NCBI GenBank assembly: GCA_017397925.1
Contig: JAFQHO010000043.1
Location: 1-52,664, forward strand
DNA: 52,664 nt
Direction: 5' to 3'
DNA from: Ruminococcus sp.
Lineage (GTDB): Bacteria; Bacillota; Clostridia; Oscillospirales; Ruminococcaceae
Shown: piece after piece, positions 52,525-52,664 of the stretch
Numbering within the stretch: position 1 is the first letter of the stretch
Layout of the letters: each line of letters begins with the position of its first letter
Made by a program: the position numbers and the translations under genes
The notes under the pieces: generated by a model
Told to the model about the DNA's origin: nothing
Seen by the model: only the letters and a program-made list of their open reading frames with translations
The model's database searches: none

Positions 52525-52664
52525 TTATACCAATCCCTAAAATGTTAGTAGACAAAGATGATGAGCAGAAATGATGTATATCAAGGCGGACGACGAAAGC
52601 ATACTGCCGTATGGTGAGGAGGACAACGACGATATACAGCATTTATGCCATTAGATTTGTCTAC
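52525..52664. repeat. Palindromic MITE-like element reaching the window edge
   Basis: GTAGACAAA at 52548-52556 and TTTGTCTAC at 52656-52664 are perfect inverted ends. Inner arms also match imperfectly over about 35 bp (AAATG-x-TGTATATC on both). ATACCAATCCCTAAAATGTTAG (52527-52548) outside the left end recurs, 21 of 22 bases, at 12672-12693. No transposase is encoded; a 27-codon frame inside is probably chance. The right outer flank lies outside the window. Confidence 0.6.

Noticed and set aside
52572-52655. 27-codon frame within the terminal palindromic element
   Set aside because: No ribosome site and it follows from the element's palindromic sequence; insufficient to call a gene.

Overview
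The window looks like a chromosomal segment of a cellulolytic Ruminococcus (Bacillota, Oscillospiraceae; R. albus / R. flavefaciens type). The evidence is a secreted GH10 xylanase and an LRR protein that both end in dockerin modules, a Gram-positive type II fatty-acid operon with FabK as enoyl reductase, an HPr phosphocarrier, a SpoIVB-type peptidase, ferredoxin-dependent 2-oxoacid oxidoreductase genes, AGGAGG-type ribosome sites and frequent TTG starts. Species assignment is inference.

Bases 1-6900 are a mobile or accessory segment: the end of an unknown gene, a serine recombinase, two divergent genes (a helical protein of unknown function and a 1007-residue HerA/FtsK-like ATPase), then an excisionase and a tyrosine integrase. 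Bases 6900-15100 are an AT-rich, leftward-transcribed defence and immunity island: a two-gene STAND/effector system, an XRE regulator with a CPBP protease, two small unknown proteins, a class II Fic protein and a SUKH-type immunity protein. The island carries duplicated 102/120-bp repeats and repeated fragments of the fic promoter and 5' end. It ends at a tRNA cluster (Gly-TCC, Arg-TCT, His-GTG; 15272-15539).

Bases 15540-23760 hold a rightward operon: two sugar-type ABC importer permeases, a membrane-fusion (HlyD-like) protein, a MacB-like periplasmic-domain protein and a large solute-binding lipoprotein, with no ATPase gene. It is followed by an unexplained array of GACA boxes spaced 11-13 bp. 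Bases 23800-36360 are mostly core genes: a small membrane protein, spoIVB, ptsH, a yqiA-like/rimM/trmD operon, purB, a second Fic gene with a striking operator, guaB, an LRR-dockerin protein overlapping an amidohydrolase, and aroK-aroE-fabD.

Bases 37390-46930 are the fatty-acid synthesis operon: fabH, fabK, two inserted small genes, fabG, fabF, accB, fabZ, accC, accD, accA, acpP. fabD is not in its usual place; it lies divergently with the aro genes, and the two inserted small genes occupy the usual fabD slot. Bases 46980-50300 encode a P-loop ATPase and a four-subunit 2-oxoacid:ferredoxin oxidoreductase. A bidirectional terminator separates this from the leftward dockerin xylanase. The window ends in a palindromic MITE-like element that may continue beyond it.

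The most interesting item is the STAND/effector pair at 6925-10063. The N-terminus of the STAND NTPase carries a 17-residue motif, and the C-terminus of the adjacent effector carries two related copies. This matches the layout of fungal NWD2/HET-S and of bacterial NLR amyloid-signalling pairs, so the pair is a candidate amyloid-signalling immune cell-death system.
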